From: Gracilariopsis chorda
Taxonomy: Eukaryota > Rhodophyta > Florideophyceae > Gracilariales > Gracilariaceae
Direction: 5' to 3'
NCBI GenBank assembly: GCA_003194525.1
Contig: NBIV01000045.1
Coordinates: forward strand, 124,001 to 188,000
Length of the DNA: 64,000 bases
Part shown: piece after piece, positions 31,160 to 42,890 of the stretch
Layout of the letters: every line of letters starts with the position of its first letter
Position numbering within the stretch: position 1 is the first letter of the stretch
Translations under genes and position numbers: made by a program
Notes under the pieces: generated by a model
Told to the model about the DNA's origin: nothing
What the model saw: the letters and a program-made list of their open reading frames with translations, nothing else
Databases searched by the model: none

Positions 31160-32222
31160 AAAGAATGGAGAGCGCTTAGCGCCCGAATGTCATGGCACGC
31201 TTAAGTGTAGTGCCATTTTATTGGTGTGCATAACCATGGTGAATGACATGGAACGCTTTAGTGTAGTTCCATTTTATTGGTGTGCATAACCATGGAAATT
31301 GACATGGCACGCTTTAGTGTAGTGCCATTTTATTGGTGTGCATAACCATGGTGAATGACATTGCACGCTTTATTTTAGTGCCACATTATTGGTGTGCATA
31401 ACCATGGTGTAGTGTAGCGTGCAATGCGATTGGTGCACATGACCGTTGAAAAATAGTAATTAAAACGGTCATGTGCACTGCACTGCAACGGCTCGGTTAC
31501 TGTAGTGTAACGGGTGGGCTACTTTGGTCAAACGGCTAGGCTACTGTGGCGTGCAAAAAGGCACCAGGTGGAAACGTGTCGCATTATGCGGTGCAAGATG
31601 CCTCTTCGAGCGCATAAAATGCCACGTTTCCACTTGGCAGCCTCCTTGCCGATTTTGCAGCCAATGAATGAGCGTTAGCTGACAGACAGACAAAAAGACA
31701 GACAAACTTCCGCTTTAGTAAGGGGGGACAATGTGTATTGCCTCACTTGCGTCTTTGTTGGCACGAGATGGTAAAGAACTGTCACGAATTTGTGTGATTT
31801 TGAAGTTGTGCACGCTCTGTGTGCATCAGCGGTAGACTTATACAAGAATGAGAGTGGCGTTATACTAAACACAATGATTGTCTTTCTGACTGTCTGTGTG
31901 TCAGAAAAGGGCCACTGATTGGCTGGAAAATCGGCAAACACGCCGCTAAGTGGAAACGTGGCATTTTATGCGCTCCAAGAGCCACCTTGCACCGCATCAT
32001 GAGACACGTTTCAACGTGGCGCAATTTCCACGACACAGTAGCCTAGCCCTCTACCGAAAGTAGCCCATCCGCTACACAACAATAGCCAAGCCGTTGCAAC
32101 GCAGTGCACATGACCGTTTTAATTACCATTTTACAACGGTCAGGCGCACCAATGCTATTGCACGCTATACAAAAGCGTGAAATGCACTCACTGACTGAGC
32201 GCTCGCGCTCTCTTTCGCTGCG
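31160..32222. mobile_element. Foldback element with ~300-bp inverted arms
   Basis: The left arm 31410-31708 and right arm 31875-32176 are inverted copies (for example AATTAAAACGGTCATGTGCA on the left against its complement on the right). The outer ends carry a related GAGAGCGC..AGCGC sequence. The 166-bp centre (31709-31874) encodes nothing clear. The left arm is extended by four 56-bp tandem repeats that the right arm lacks. There is no transposase, so it would be non-autonomous. Long arms with internal tandem repeats are typical of foldback transposons. Confidence 0.65.
31185..31408. repeat. Four 56-bp tandem repeats
   Basis: Copies start at 31185, 31241, 31297 and 31353. Each contains GACATGGCACGCTTTAGTG and ATTGGTGTGCATAACCATGG with few changes. 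They lie inside the outer left arm of the foldback element. Confidence 0.75.
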
Positions 32223-32687
32223 GCTAACAACCTACAGGTGTGGGTTCTAGCGCTCTGGGCGAGTCAAGAGGTCTGCAAAACGTACATTGGCGGTACTGGA
32301 GGGATCTGTTAAGTGTAACTCTCTCTCCGAATAACGCGTTCGCCATCCAGACTTAACATGTTTGGCAACTATTTCTGGATGGCGTTCAAGTGAGGTACAA
32401 TAGCTCCCTACAAAACGAGCTCTGCGCGGAAGCAGTAGCATTCGAAAAGTCTGGAAAGGAGACCAAAGAGTACAAGTCGACCAAAAGCAGCTCTGACTCG
32501 TTTTAAGGAACTGTTAAAGGGAAACGAACTTGGAACTATCTTATGTGCAGCACAGAGTTGCCAAGCGAATTTGACATTCTAAATCCCGCAGTACTGGGAC
32601 ACTCTCCATGCACGGCCCACTGTCTACTCTGTACAGGTTAGTCCTCAATCTAGGCGGTTTGTTTGCGGTCAAGATATTTCATCTTCT
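32223..32687. other. Region between the foldback element and the Helitron gene
   Basis: No coding frame is supported. It may be the 5' leader of the plus-strand Helitron; a TC-start terminus could not be fixed by eye. An inverted repeat around CTGGATGGCG (32345-32385) is visible. Confidence 0.3.
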
Positions 32688-32865
32688 TTGCAAAGATCCA
32701 AAACTTTGGTGCTAGGTGTATTAAATGTTTTGGCAGCCAATAGCACAATTTACCCCCTCCACATACTTATTTCTTTTTCTTTTTCTTTTGCTTTTCTTGC
32801 TTTTACTGTCTTTGGAGGTTTTGCGTTCTTGGCCATGTGCTTGATTTCTTCTACCATACTTCCGA

Positions 32866-33842
32866 CGCAGCCTCATGCCTTTGCCGAAGCTACACGTGAA
32901 CAGAACCGTCAATGTACTGCAGGTAGACGTCAAGCAGAGTCCAGTGAGCAAAAGGCAAATAGGAGACGTCGTAATAGAAAGCGAGCTGTAGTACAGAGGA
33001 CAAATGAAACTGAAGTACAGCGTGAAGCACGGAAAGCGCCTGATAGGAAGAGTGCAAGAAAAAGATGAGCTAGAGCTTCTGCTGCGCAGACTGATGACGT
33101 TCATGAGGCCTACCGTAGGGCGAAGGCTTCAGCACGTACTTCATAGACACCAGTTGATCGCAAAAATCGCCAGGCCAATGATTGCGATGCCCTGCGTGCT
33201 GCAAGAGACAGGATGAGCCTGCAGCTCAACAATTTCGCCGTCACTACGAAAGAATATTCAGACAGGCATTACGAGAGCTTGAGAGCACAGCTGATAAAGA
33301 ACATCGTCTTGAAGCTTAGCGCGAGAAAGAAAACGTTCCCCGCCGAGTGCTTGAATCGGAGAATGTCGACGAGAGTGGCTACATGTACCTCGGTCTCATG
33401 AATGTGGAGTGCCGTTCTTGCAAAGCGTTGCATTTCAAAGAGGAAAGGGTTGTGAGCAGCTCCCACTCGCAACCTCTTTTCTGGCATTGATGAGCAGAAG
33501 GAAATCTCAGGTTTCCCACGCTTTTGGGGCCTCCGCCTCTTCTTCGTCAACTGTTGACTGAGACTGGGCCCCGAGAGAGCCCCTTTCGTGCCGAGATCTG
33601 TGCCTATAACAGTTCTGTCTATGGCTTCCTTCAAAGCAAACTGCGTGAACTGGGGTTTAGAAAACTACCTTCAATCCTACGGTCACCATGCTGAGACAGA
33701 TCTATCACTACATGGCTCTGCTCATTCCAGCTCAGGCTGTCCAGCCCACAGTCCTGTGTAAATCCATGACGCTGACTGTGACGCGCAGTCTGCGAGAAGA
33801 GCAGAGTTGCTGCCGCGTCTCTAACTGGAACTGCTGTCTGAG
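32866..33842 (+). pseudogene. Helitron Rep N-terminal region, decayed
   Basis: At 32866-33068 the frame encodes PHAFAEATREQNRQCTAGRR and KANRRRRNRKRA, the Arg/Gln/Glu-rich helix that opens many Helitron replicases. Further on CRSCKALHFKEER (near 33420) keeps a zinc-binding-like CxxC, and ESPFRAEICAYNSSVYGFLQ (33580 region) matches the FxxxIRxYNxxF segment. Several frame changes and stops lie between. Confidence 0.45.
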
Positions 33843-35069
33843 TTGGCAGCCATGCTAGACACAGGGAATCCATACGCGCGCATTTTCTACAGCCTATGCG
33901 GGTGGGCTCTCACCTATACACCAGTGATTTCGTATCGGAAGGTGATTCATGCTGATAGATGGCCCCATGGTGAGCATGTTCGTCGCTACAACGGGCCCGA
34001 GGCGTCGCAAGTTTCCGCCATCATTACAGGGAATGAGGGCGGAGAGATTGGGACTCGGGATGTTGTTATGCGTAGGCGTGGCGTGTTGAATTCAAATGGC
34101 AATGAGGTGCCGGACACTATCCCCGTCAGTCACAGATTGTAGGATCCGCTGAGCTACGTTCTTTTATTCCCCGGTGGCCAGAACGGATGGCACCCTGAGA
34201 TGAGGTACTGCCCTCCCAATGCCTCGCGAGAGACGAAAGTGACTCCGCTGAGGTATTGTTCGTGGCAGATTTTCGAGATAATCACAGAATTAAGTACGAT
34301 TCTACGCGGCAAACGGTTCTTACAGCAGTACATGGTCGACCAGTTTAGCTATATTGAGTCGGAGCGTTTGCCTAACTTACGAAAAGACAGGGAGAGGCTT
34401 CGAGCTGCGGAATATACATCCCTCTGGGAGAGCTTGGGCGACTTACTGCTGGGCGGTGATGAGGCCGATGCTGTTCGTGCTGGGCAACTGTTCGTGTTGC
34501 CCTCCACATTCGTTGGAGGTGACCGATGCATGAGACAGCAAATGGACGACATCATCGCCATATCGAACACGATTGGGCAACCCGATATCTTTCTCACGAT
34601 TACATGCAATTGGAACTGGCCCAGGATCACCAGGGCGCTGTTCGATGATCAGCGCACTCCCGATCGACCCGATCGTTTTGATCGATTGTTCCGTTTCAAG
34701 ATGAAAGCTTTGATGTCGTTCGTCATTGATGACCATTTTTTGGAGCCATTGTTGCTCACGTGCGGGAAATTGAGTTTCAAAACTGAGGCGTATTGCACGC
34801 CCTCATCATCTTTTTCTTGAATGAGGATGCAAAGTAGCAACTCTGAGACCCTGCACACATTGACGAGCTCATCTCGGCTGAGTTCTTTCCTCCCGCCGAC
34901 GCCACCTTACAAGATTTGGTACTCAAGCACATGGTTCACACTCCGTGCGGTGCAAAGGAACAGGTCAGCACCCTTCATGCGTGAGCTTACCTGTTTCAAG
35001 CACTTTCCCAAGCCGTTTCGCTCCGAAACCGCACGTCTTGAGAATGATTACTACATCAGCTACCAATGA
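33843..35069 (+). pseudogene. Helitron-like N domain and HUH nuclease region, catalytic His lost
   Basis: 33843-34820 encodes the N domain: GKRFLQQYMVDQFSYIESER, LPSTFVGGDRCMRQQMDDII and AISNTIGQPDIFLTITCNWN are near-canonical. A TAG at 34139-34141 interrupts it early. The HUH block follows in another frame: AHVREIEFQN, a TGA, then VLHALIIFFLNEDAK at 34789-34830, where the family has LPHAHILIF. The second histidine of the metal-binding pair has become Leu. The CxKxFPKPF-like segment (34978-35035) follows in yet another frame. Nicking and rolling-circle transfer would be impossible. Confidence 0.6.
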
Positions 35070-35257
35070 AGTGATCCTTCCGAGGGCGGGGTGTCTGTAG
35101 AGTGAAGTTGCAGGGTCGGGCGTCGACAGCGAGTAGTGACATTGGAAATTCGTGGATGGTTCCAAGTTGTCTAGAGCTTCTCAGCTGGTTTGCATGCCAC
35201 ATCAGCGTTGAGCTGTGCGTATTGCAACTTGATGGTATCAAGTAGCTCTTCAAGTAT

Positions 35258-36112
35258 GTGTGCAAGGGTTCTGTGAGAGTCACCATGAAGATTCTAGATG
35301 AGAACGAACGCCATGACGAGATCCGAACCTTCCAGGATGCACGCTATGTATCAGCCTCCGAGGCAGTGTGGCAGAAGCTTGCGATCAACATTGTTGAGCG
35401 CAATCAGACCGTCGTACGGCTTGCAGTATACTTGGAAGATCACCATACATTGCTCTTTCGGGAGGGCAACGAGCATTCTGCTGCTAACAGAGAGCGGGCA
35501 GGAACCAGCCTGACTGAGTGCTTTGGGGCGAACCAAAAGTACTCCGGCTCACATCATATCCGTTATTGCCAGCTACCGAAGTACTTTACTTGGAACAAAA
35601 CCAAACAAACGCTGGAAGCTTCGTGCGTGTCTCCGACGTCGTTCAGTATCTCGAAGCCAGCCGACCTCCTCTTAACGGCCACTGCAGTTGATCTATACGA
35701 CTTCATTGGCAGCAGTGGGCATTTAGTTGGGCGCATTTATACTGCCAGTTTACGAGAGGGTGAGATGTACTACCTTCGTCCACTCCAAACCGACAAAGCG
35801 GCTGCTGCTTCCTTTCGGCATCTCTGCACCGTGGATGGTCAGCATTGCGGTAGCTTCAGAGATGGTTGTCTCAAGAAAGGCCTTGTTGCCGGCCCGAGCA
35901 GTGGAGACGGGCACTTTGCGGGTCTTTTCGCTCCTCATTTGTTCGGCTCTCTCACTTTTTTGCCACCATCTCACTATAATGCGTGCCGTCAGACACACGT
36001 ACTCTGTGGGACCAGCATCTCTCCATTTTCCTGCGCGACATACTGGCCCAATATTGTGGCGCAATGCAGGCACTGGTCGACGATGACAGAGCCAGCTCTT
36101 ACGTTCTTGTAA
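35258..36112 (+). pseudogene. Helitron Rep middle region
   Basis: The frame encodes CKGSVRVTMKILDENERHDE, FQDARYVSASEAVWQ and VRLAVYLEDHHTLLF, the well-conserved part after the HUH nuclease (family: YKGxDR, YVSAxEAxWR, VxxLxVHLPxxQ). The second half (LPKYFTWNKTKQTLEAS, GRIYTASLREGEMYYLRPL) is also recognisable, then the frame drifts out. It is the longest intact piece of this copy. Confidence 0.55.
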
Positions 36113-36135
36113 AAGTGCGAAAGGCAACGAAATAA

Positions 36136-37785
36136 ATGGGTGGCATTTTGCCTTCTCTATACACCAATAGTCTTCGGACACCCATGGAACACTTACCAGA
36201 ACTGGGCGCCTCAGCTCCGTCTCCGCTGCAAATCCCGTTGGAGCTGCAAGAAACTGTGCAAGCTGCTCTCCCTCACTTCAATGAGCGTCTGCGTTTGGCT
36301 TTCAATACCGTCGTGAGTGCCATCCTTCCTGGCGTGTCCACGGAGAGCGCACAGAGTCTTGGTGGTCCTTCTACAGAAACCCAGCCCACCACGTGCGTCT
36401 TCTTCTTGAATGCCCCGTGTGGAAGCAGCAAGAGCTTCCTCTCCAATGCAGTTCAGGCCACGTTACGCTTTCGTGGCAAGTCCGTCCTTACGGTGGCCAC
36501 ATCTGCTGTAGCAGCTATACTGCTTGAGGGCAGCCGAGCGGCCCACTCTATGTTCAGGATTTCCGTCCCAGAGACCACTGAGAGCACGGGAAACATCACA
36601 GTCAACTCGCAATTGGCCAATCAGATGAAGAGCGTCGACCTCATTATCTCACACGAGATCGTAATGTGTCATCGCTTCTGCGTCATAGCCATAGACTGCA
36701 CTCTTTGTGAAATAACGCTCTCACGGGTTCCATTTGGAGCCAAATCCGTATTGTTGTCTAGAGACTTTCAGCAGATTCTTCCCGTTGTTCGTGGTGGCTC
36801 TTGATCCGCGATTGTGAACGCATGCTTGAAACACTGAAGTTTCTTCTCATAATTTCGCCCCTTGAGATTCACTGAGAACATGCGACTATCTGTGCTCCTC
36901 CAAGACAGTACAGAGACACAGAAGTCATTGCAGTTCCCAGACAATCTCTTGCAAATGGCAGAGGGATGCTTGCCAGGGACTGTCCCCCCAAAGCACCCCT
37001 TTACCCTGCCCCAGTCGGTACAGTGTGTCGAGTCTTTCCGAACCATGGCCCGTAAGGTCATTGATGGTATAGCTCAAAGTTACGTAGATGCGATTTGGCT
37101 AACGTCAACCGTGATTATAGCCGCACGAAACTATTGGCTACCAAAGTTCAAAGACTATGAAGGCCACATGATATCTGGAGCGTATCGCACGTACCTCAGT
37201 TCGGACAATGTAGGTGTCGAGGACGCTGCGGCGCTGCAGTACTCTGTCGAAATGCTCAATACTCCTACTGCCGGGATAGCGATGCCGGACCACCGCGTCA
37301 AACTCAAAAATGGCTTTGTGGTTATGCTTTTTCGAAATTTAGATCCCTCAAAACTTCACGTCAATGATGCCATTTATACTTTGGAAGACATGCAAAGCAA
37401 AATACTGTTCCGTTGACTCGCTTCTGAAGTATATAGTAGCAGCGCATTATGCCTGCCGCACATACCATGAGGATTTGGAAACGACAACTTTCCAGTTTCC
37501 AAATTTGGTCGCACCCAGTTCCCAGTAAATGTACGTTTTGCCATATTTCCCAATAAGGCACAGGATCAATCGTATAGTAGGTGCATGGAACTAGATTTCC
37601 GTGAGGGTTGTTTCAAGCATGGCCAGCTCTACGCTGCGCTTTCTCGGACAACCTACGCGTCCAACATCTTGACATGTATAGGAGACCCAACTCTAATAAA
37701 GAAGGGCTATAAAAGACCGTTTGATTTGGACAAAGCAGAAAGTCTGAGACAAGTTCGAACTTCCCAAGTACACTTCGCTCACTAA
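36136..37785 (+). pseudogene. PIF1-type helicase domain of the plus-strand Helitron, degenerate
   Basis: Walker A is FFLNAPCGSSKSFL (36400-36441) where the family has GPGGTGKT; only the Lys-Ser end survives. Walker B is DLIISHEIVM in place of a DEAxM block. LLSRDFQQILPVVRGG matches motif III. 36862-37416 carries FTENMRL and GIAMPDHRVKLKNGFVVMLF, and 37490-37700 the final FAIFPNKAQDQSY and GCFKHGQLYAALSRTTYASN block. Two or more frameshifts separate these parts. Helicase activity would need an intact P-loop. Confidence 0.6.
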
Positions 37786-37859
37786 CTGAGCCAGAGCTCT
37801 GTCCCCAGCCACTTGCAGTCCGTCCACCACACGGTCTTGACCGTAGTCCATATTCTACA

Positions 37860-38690
37860 TTTTTAATATCATACAAAAGTAAGTACCTCTACCGCATGCA
37901 CTACAATAACAGCAGCACGTATTGTTTCTTTAAACGACGCTCCGCACAACCATGCTCTACACGAGCATACCATGTGCGACGATGCTATGCGCTCCCTCGT
38001 TATACGGGACGGGTTTAGGTCTCCATGGCAGCATCGCTCACTGCAGAAAAGCAGCAAGTGGTGCTGCCGTCAGCAACGCTCTGCGCAAAAAAGCCATATA
38101 GGACTAAGCTTTGCGCGACAATGTCATACACAACCGCGCAATGGGCATAATTCTTCTTCCGTTCACAGAGTAACGCTTTACAGACTCATGCTCCAAACTT
38201 GATGCAATAAAAGCCAAAATACCCTCTCACGCCCGCCTGCAGGGGTTTTGTACTGATTTCAATGCAATCCGTAGTATAGTACAGGCTCCACGGCCGCTCC
38301 TGTCAATATTGATCTGCACCAAAACGCTAAGAACGACAATGTTATCCAAGATGGTGCTATTTTACATCCCTTTGCGGCACCTTACAATTCCTATCTACAC
38401 GTCTGAAGCGTAGTATGACGTAGCAGCTTTTAAAGACTTCATGCAGGAACGGTGAAGCGCTCTGCACGCGTGCATAGAACGTCCGCGTGCAGAGCACGCC
38501 ATTGTCATAAAAGCCTCTACGAAATGCATGCAGAAGCGGAGGGGTGCTGTGAACGCGAGCGTGAAACGCCGGCGTGCAGAGCACGCCATTGCCAATGTCT
38601 TCGATAACGCGTTGCAAGAGGGAGCTGCAAGCGCAAGTTGTATACATACGCGCGTCATTTTTACTTCTTTGCTAAATCAGACCTTTGATC
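37860..38690 (+). repeat. Hairpin-rich interspersed repeat, copy 2
   Basis: It is the plus-strand counterpart of 30019-31110 (reversed). It begins just after the helicase end and finishes at AAATCAGACC near 38680. It contains repeated CGTGCAGAGCACGCC blocks that pair with GCTCTGCACGCG. Confidence 0.5.
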
Positions 38691-39564
38691 AAGCTTCTTT
38701 CCGCGATTGATGCGACGGTCAATCCTAACGCCTGCGTGCTAAGCACGCACAGGAGCCCCTTGTCATTTCTAAAATGTATTGCAGAAAATTTATCACATCG
38801 TCTCCACTTGGAAAAAAGCCTTCCGGCCATCAACAACTCAAAACGAAAAACTTTGCGTCAAAAAATACACTATCAAAGTTTGTAGTGCGGAGCAAAACCC
38901 GTAGCGGAGAGAGAGCATAGGTTTACAATAAGACAAACGGTTGGGCACTGAGGTGGATAAGGTTAGTCGGGAGACGGTGTCCCTGTCTATCACTAGACAT
39001 CACAGTACTTATAGACTACCGAAGGTGTCTAAAACTGACCTACGTTCGACTACGGGGGGTACAGGTACCGAAATAGTTATCATGACATGAAATAGGTAGA
39101 GTCCGACTGAGTCAATGAACCTAGAATGAGTAGAGCAGAAACATCCAGATGCGGGACAGACAGTATGCTGTAACGTACATTGGTTGAACAACAGACTTGT
39201 GAGAATCTTCACACAAAGGCTTCAATGGTGTATTCTTTGACACCATCCAAAGAACACAAACCCTTCCGTTCCAAAGCTGTTCCTCTTCATATCAAGGTAT
39301 CCCTTCCAAAGCAATGCAGGTACGTCTCGGACGAAATTTCAGTATTGATATTTCGAAATCAGCCATACTGGACTAAGGCGCAATCTTCAACGCATGGAAT
39401 GGGTACAAACAAGGAAACTTCCGCTAAAAGGGTATATGGTGCAGGCTACCACAAACGTAACATCCACAGATCTCGGTCAAGGGTGTGCAATAAATTGACG
39501 AAGTGCGTATTTTGCTGAACTACTTTACTTTGCGTTCATCATTCTATGTTTGACGAATTAACTT
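38691..39564. other. Intergenic, no gene supported
   Basis: A 112-codon plus frame at 39180-39518 lacks any recognisable feature. The stretch likely includes the 3' flank of the zinc-finger gene. Confidence 0.35.
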
Positions 39565-40293
39565 CTACAAGTACCTATGTAAGCAATATGACATATGAAG
39601 GTCATACTGAGACCAGTGAAACCTCCGTTTGCAATCAAGACATTGACGAGTGTGTTCATTCCAACTGTGATCAAGGATGGTTGCCTGATCCGAAGCTATA
39701 GCCCTGCAATCTATGCAATAATGGAGATCTCTCGTGTTATGCGTTCTCAAAACATGTTGTCTAAGTCGATGATGGGTCTTAAACCGGTCCTCACAATGAG
39801 GGCATGGGAATGGTAGTGGAACACGGCTTGAATTGTTAACTCCCGAAGGGTTCAAAGTTGAAGCACCGGCTCCGGAACTTGACGATTGCGCTGGTGGCGA
39901 TGCCTCGGGCGGAGGCACAGGCAACGGTGCAGACTCCGAAGATGGAGCATGTAGCCCCCTTGCCGCAAGCATTGCTGTAACTGCCTGTGCAACCGCAGCT
40001 GCATCTACGGCCTCAATGGAACCCGAAGCTACTGTACCAACTGGATTGGCATCCGAAGTCGTATTCAGTGTTCTCGAAGTAGCGTTCCCAATATTTTCCG
40101 AGAAAAACTGTTGATTTCCCGAGTTTTGAGAGACTCCTGATGCACTTCGGGACTGATCAGGTGATGTGTCTTGTCGCTGCTTACGTTTTTTAGACCTCTT
40201 CCCTGCACCTGCTTTATGCTTTCCGATGTCTTTTCTGTCTTTTGGGGGCTCTCTTCCGTCGCCTCCAGTGCAACTGTAGGGATACATATTCAT
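39565..40293 (-). CDS. Three-finger C2H2 zinc-finger protein (242 aa)
   Basis: The frame is unbroken. I start at the ATG at 40293 because the longer frame to 40368 begins at GTG and a TATA-like box lies 95 bases before this ATG. Residues 32-40 (KRSKKRKQR) form a likely nuclear import signal. The middle is low-complexity Ser/Ala/Pro/Asn, with an alanine-rich helix near 95-110. The C-terminus holds three fingers: C164-C167-H180-H185, C193-C196-H209-H214, and C218-C221-H233 with C237 or H239 as last ligand. Such fingers bind nucleic acid or protein, so a transcription factor is plausible, but some RNA-binding proteins look alike. It is divergently oriented to the protease pseudogene about 1 kb away. 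Confidence 0.7.
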   Translation of the reverse strand: MNMYPYSCTGGDGREPPKDRKDIGKHKAGAGKRSKKRKQRQDTSPDQSRSASGVSQNSGNQQFFSENIGNATSRTLNTTSDANPVGTVASGSIEAVDAAAVAQAVTAMLAARGLHAPSSESAPLPVPPPEASPPAQSSSSGAGASTLNPSGVNNSSRVPLPFPCPHCEDRFKTHHRLRQHVLRTHNTRDLHYCIDCRAIASDQATILDHSWNEHTRQCLDCKRRFHWSQYDLHMSYCLHRYL

Positions 40294-40387
40294 TTCTACT
40301 TTGAAAGGACTTAGTTTTGTTGCAATTTGTGAACGTGACAAGCTGTGGTGGTGGGGAAAGTCACGCACTGGGAAAAGAAGAAGATGT

Positions 40388-40396
40388 CTATTTAAC
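40388..40396 (-). promoter_or_regulatory. TATA-like box of the zinc-finger gene
   Basis: On the minus strand GTTAAATAG lies 95 bases before the chosen ATG, followed by a CTTCTTCTT pyrimidine run. Confidence 0.35.
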
Positions 40397-41308
40397 TTGT
40401 GGCATTCTGGAGATATCTATCGCTCATTAACATTTGAATTTGGTATTTCCGTCGAGATATGATATGAACCTGCGGAGGAAGTTTGTAATGAATTAAAATA
40501 AGCAAACGGATTGTCAGGATTTAAAAGCGACATAAAAAGTGGTGTGCAGAAAATGAGGAAGTGCAGCAAGCGTAATATGAGCGTATTGCATCGCTCCGGC
40601 CCTTCATGTACCTTCGAACTCTTTGTAATTTGTTTCGGCAACTATGAATGTGAAAATCTGATATCAGGTCTAACAGAGAAATGAAAAAACTTACTCCTTA
40701 TAGGACGCATCACCCAAGCTCCCCAACATCTCGTGAAGGGTGAACCTTCTTATATCACCATCTTCATTTTGTAATCATCTACTCTATATCAACGAGATTG
40801 ATTGTGTAACCTGCTAACAGCTCTTTGAGGGGCAGACTGGGACGTTCGTTTTGCTACTATGCAATACCCAGCTCCCAAGGGACTGATGTTCGTAATTTTT
40901 GTGCCCCGAGTCCGACTATCGTATTCCACGTGGGTACAACTATTAGTCAGCATCTAAAAGAGGCGTTGGAGGCTGCATCGACCAGTGCCGCCTCTGCTTG
41001 ATGATTGTTCTGCACCAATAGCAAGGCGGCAACGGACTGCTGTGGCTTGCCGCATCATCCCACTCGCAGGTAATTGGTCTCCTTCAACCCTAAAGGTAAG
41101 GCGCTGTAACGCATGCGATCCAAACTTCAACGCCTGAACAAGCTCACGTAACCGTTAGGGCCATCAACGGGAATCACGGAGATATGAGTTTCGCGCCAGT
41201 GGGCGCGCGGCAGCAAATCATTTTCTCAGAGCAAATCATTCAAAAAGCGTGACGCGCAAGAAGCGCGGCGCATGATGAGCTACATTTGACGGAACGCGCG
41301 TCGTCGCG
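40397..41308. other. Divergent intergenic region
   Basis: No gene is supported between the zinc-finger gene and the protease. Promoters for both directions would lie here. Confidence 0.4.
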
Positions 41309-42242
41309 ATGCTGTTGCTCACGTTTCTCCTAGCTTTAAGCTCAGCGCACGTCGTCAGCTCGCGAGCGCTAGTCCCTCCGCCGCAGCCAGTCTTTTGGGA
41401 GGAGCCCGAATGTCCTGTGGTGCTTCCGATATCATCTAATATCTTACAACTCGTCGTCGGCGGCCAACTCGTGCAGCACGACGACCTCCTCTTTCATACA
41501 TAGCGTGTTCGGCATAAACAGTTTCTGCAGCGCCACGCGGATCTCGAAGAACTGGGTGCTAACGGTTGCTCATTGTGAAGTTACAACGGCATGGAAAATT
41601 TTGCTGTCTTCTCCGTCAGTTAGAGTTGACGACGGCATCCATGCGAGTATCCAGAGCGTTTATATTCACCTGAACTTCATGTATGGTGATGCGGATCCCT
41701 TCGACTACGAGTTACTTCACATAGCGCCACCGCGTTCTGAACAGGGCGATGTACATGTGGTGCGTCTGAATGATGCGCCTTCATTTCCTGTTGAAAACTC
41801 ATTTATTCGCGTGTCTGGATATGGTATTTACGACAACTATGGGGCACTAGATCACACCGCTGGCGAGTTACACTTTGCCATCCTTTTTCGACTTGCAGCT
41901 CTGCATACGCGTCGCTAATCTATTCTGGAGTGTCGCCGTAGAAGATCGAAAATCATCTCTGTGTGGGCTACGAACTCAATCGGTGCAGCACTTGCCAAGA
42001 AGATTCAGGTGGTCCCTTGTTGCAGTATGATAATAAGAATGGACGGCACCGTGCAAGTGGGCATCGCTACGCCCTTGCACGAATGCGCGCGACCGGGATT
42101 TCTGGGCATTGGTTTGCCAGTATCCGCAGCGTTGATTTGGATGGACGAGGTGGGCATTGTGTTTGAGAGCGCTGAGCCTGAGCAGGTGTTCGGAGACTGG
42201 GTCACGACGCAGAACGCCATGGGGTCGCACACGCCAAAATGA
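41309..42242 (+). pseudogene. Secreted trypsin-like (S1) serine protease, broken
   Basis: A signal peptide (about residues 1-18) leads to LQLVVGGQLV, equivalent to the IVGG activation end. After a one-base shift come SATRISKNWVLTVAHC with the catalytic His (41571-41573) and DADPFDYELLHI with the Asp (41703-41705). After another shift LCVGYELNRC and CQEDSGGPLL bring the Ser (42005-42007), preceded by a TAG at 41939-41941. A third shift leads to VQVGIATPLHECARPGFLG, the substrate-pocket end. The whole triad is therefore still spelled out, yet three frame changes and a stop prevent translation. No simple GT-AG introns repair it. A recent pseudogene or poor sequence quality are the alternatives. 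Confidence 0.65.
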
Positions 42243-42467
42243 GCAACCTGGCTTGGACGGAGTGGACGACAGTGACGTAGTGATCGGCTTTGAGAGGGAG
42301 AGCAAATCGTCTGGTGTGTAGATGGTGGTTATTATATAGCTGGCATTTTTAGTGGGTTCGCTTGGCGCTGTATGGGCTTTCATTTCTCTTGATAGATGCC
42401 TCGCTTAAGGTCTTTACGCCAGGAACAACCCAGACAGCGATTTCGAAAATCGTGCCAGAGACCAGTG

Positions 42468-42843
42468 TGTCGTGTCGGACGCCGTGACCACCTCATCGTC
42501 AGTCCAAACGGACGTGGCGATGTTGTGTTGAACGCCGTAGATACCTCATTGTCAGTCATAACGGACGTGCTGGAGTCCGAGATGATATGCTTGACTGACA
42601 ATGGATTGAAGTACGTGGTCTAGATCATGTTCTTTACTGACAACGGCTAGGAGTACACGGTTTTTAGTTTCAGTACGGATACTCCACTATTAAGGAAGTA
42701 TGGGCCACTATGTTTGACATCCTGCACCACCTTCAGCAGTACTTAAAGGCTGACGGATGGTGCGGCCAGTAAACTCGAAAAGACCAGCAGGTGTCTGATT
42801 GAACCCCTCTCTTGCCTTCATCGCTCTGGTACGAGCTACCACA
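42468..42843 (+). repeat. 5' LTR of retrotransposon 2 (376 bp)
   Basis: It starts TGTCGTGTCGGACGCC and ends CGAGCTACCACA. It matches the 3' LTR throughout, including the doubled GTCAGTC..ACGGACGT block. No obvious tRNA primer-binding site (TGG..) follows directly. Confidence 0.85.
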
Positions 42844-42890
42844 TTTTTTCAATCGACCAAACTACTTCGTTTCAGCACTACGTTAGAAAG

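Larger units (their letters stand above)
32688..37785 (+). mobile_element. Helitron RepHel remnant on the plus strand
   Basis: Domains occur in Helitron order over 5 kb: an Arg/Glu-rich N-terminal region, a Helitron-like N domain, the HUH endonuclease region, a conserved middle part, and a PIF1 helicase. Every junction needs a frameshift or contains stops. Terminal hairpin and CTRR end were not identified. Confidence 0.65.

Noticed and set aside
31185-31408. CRISPR-like array
   Set aside because: The 56-bp units abut without spacers and lie in a foldback element of a eukaryote.
41000-41160. Possible tRNA-like cloverleaf
   Set aside because: No complete acceptor, anticodon and T stems could be paired by eye.
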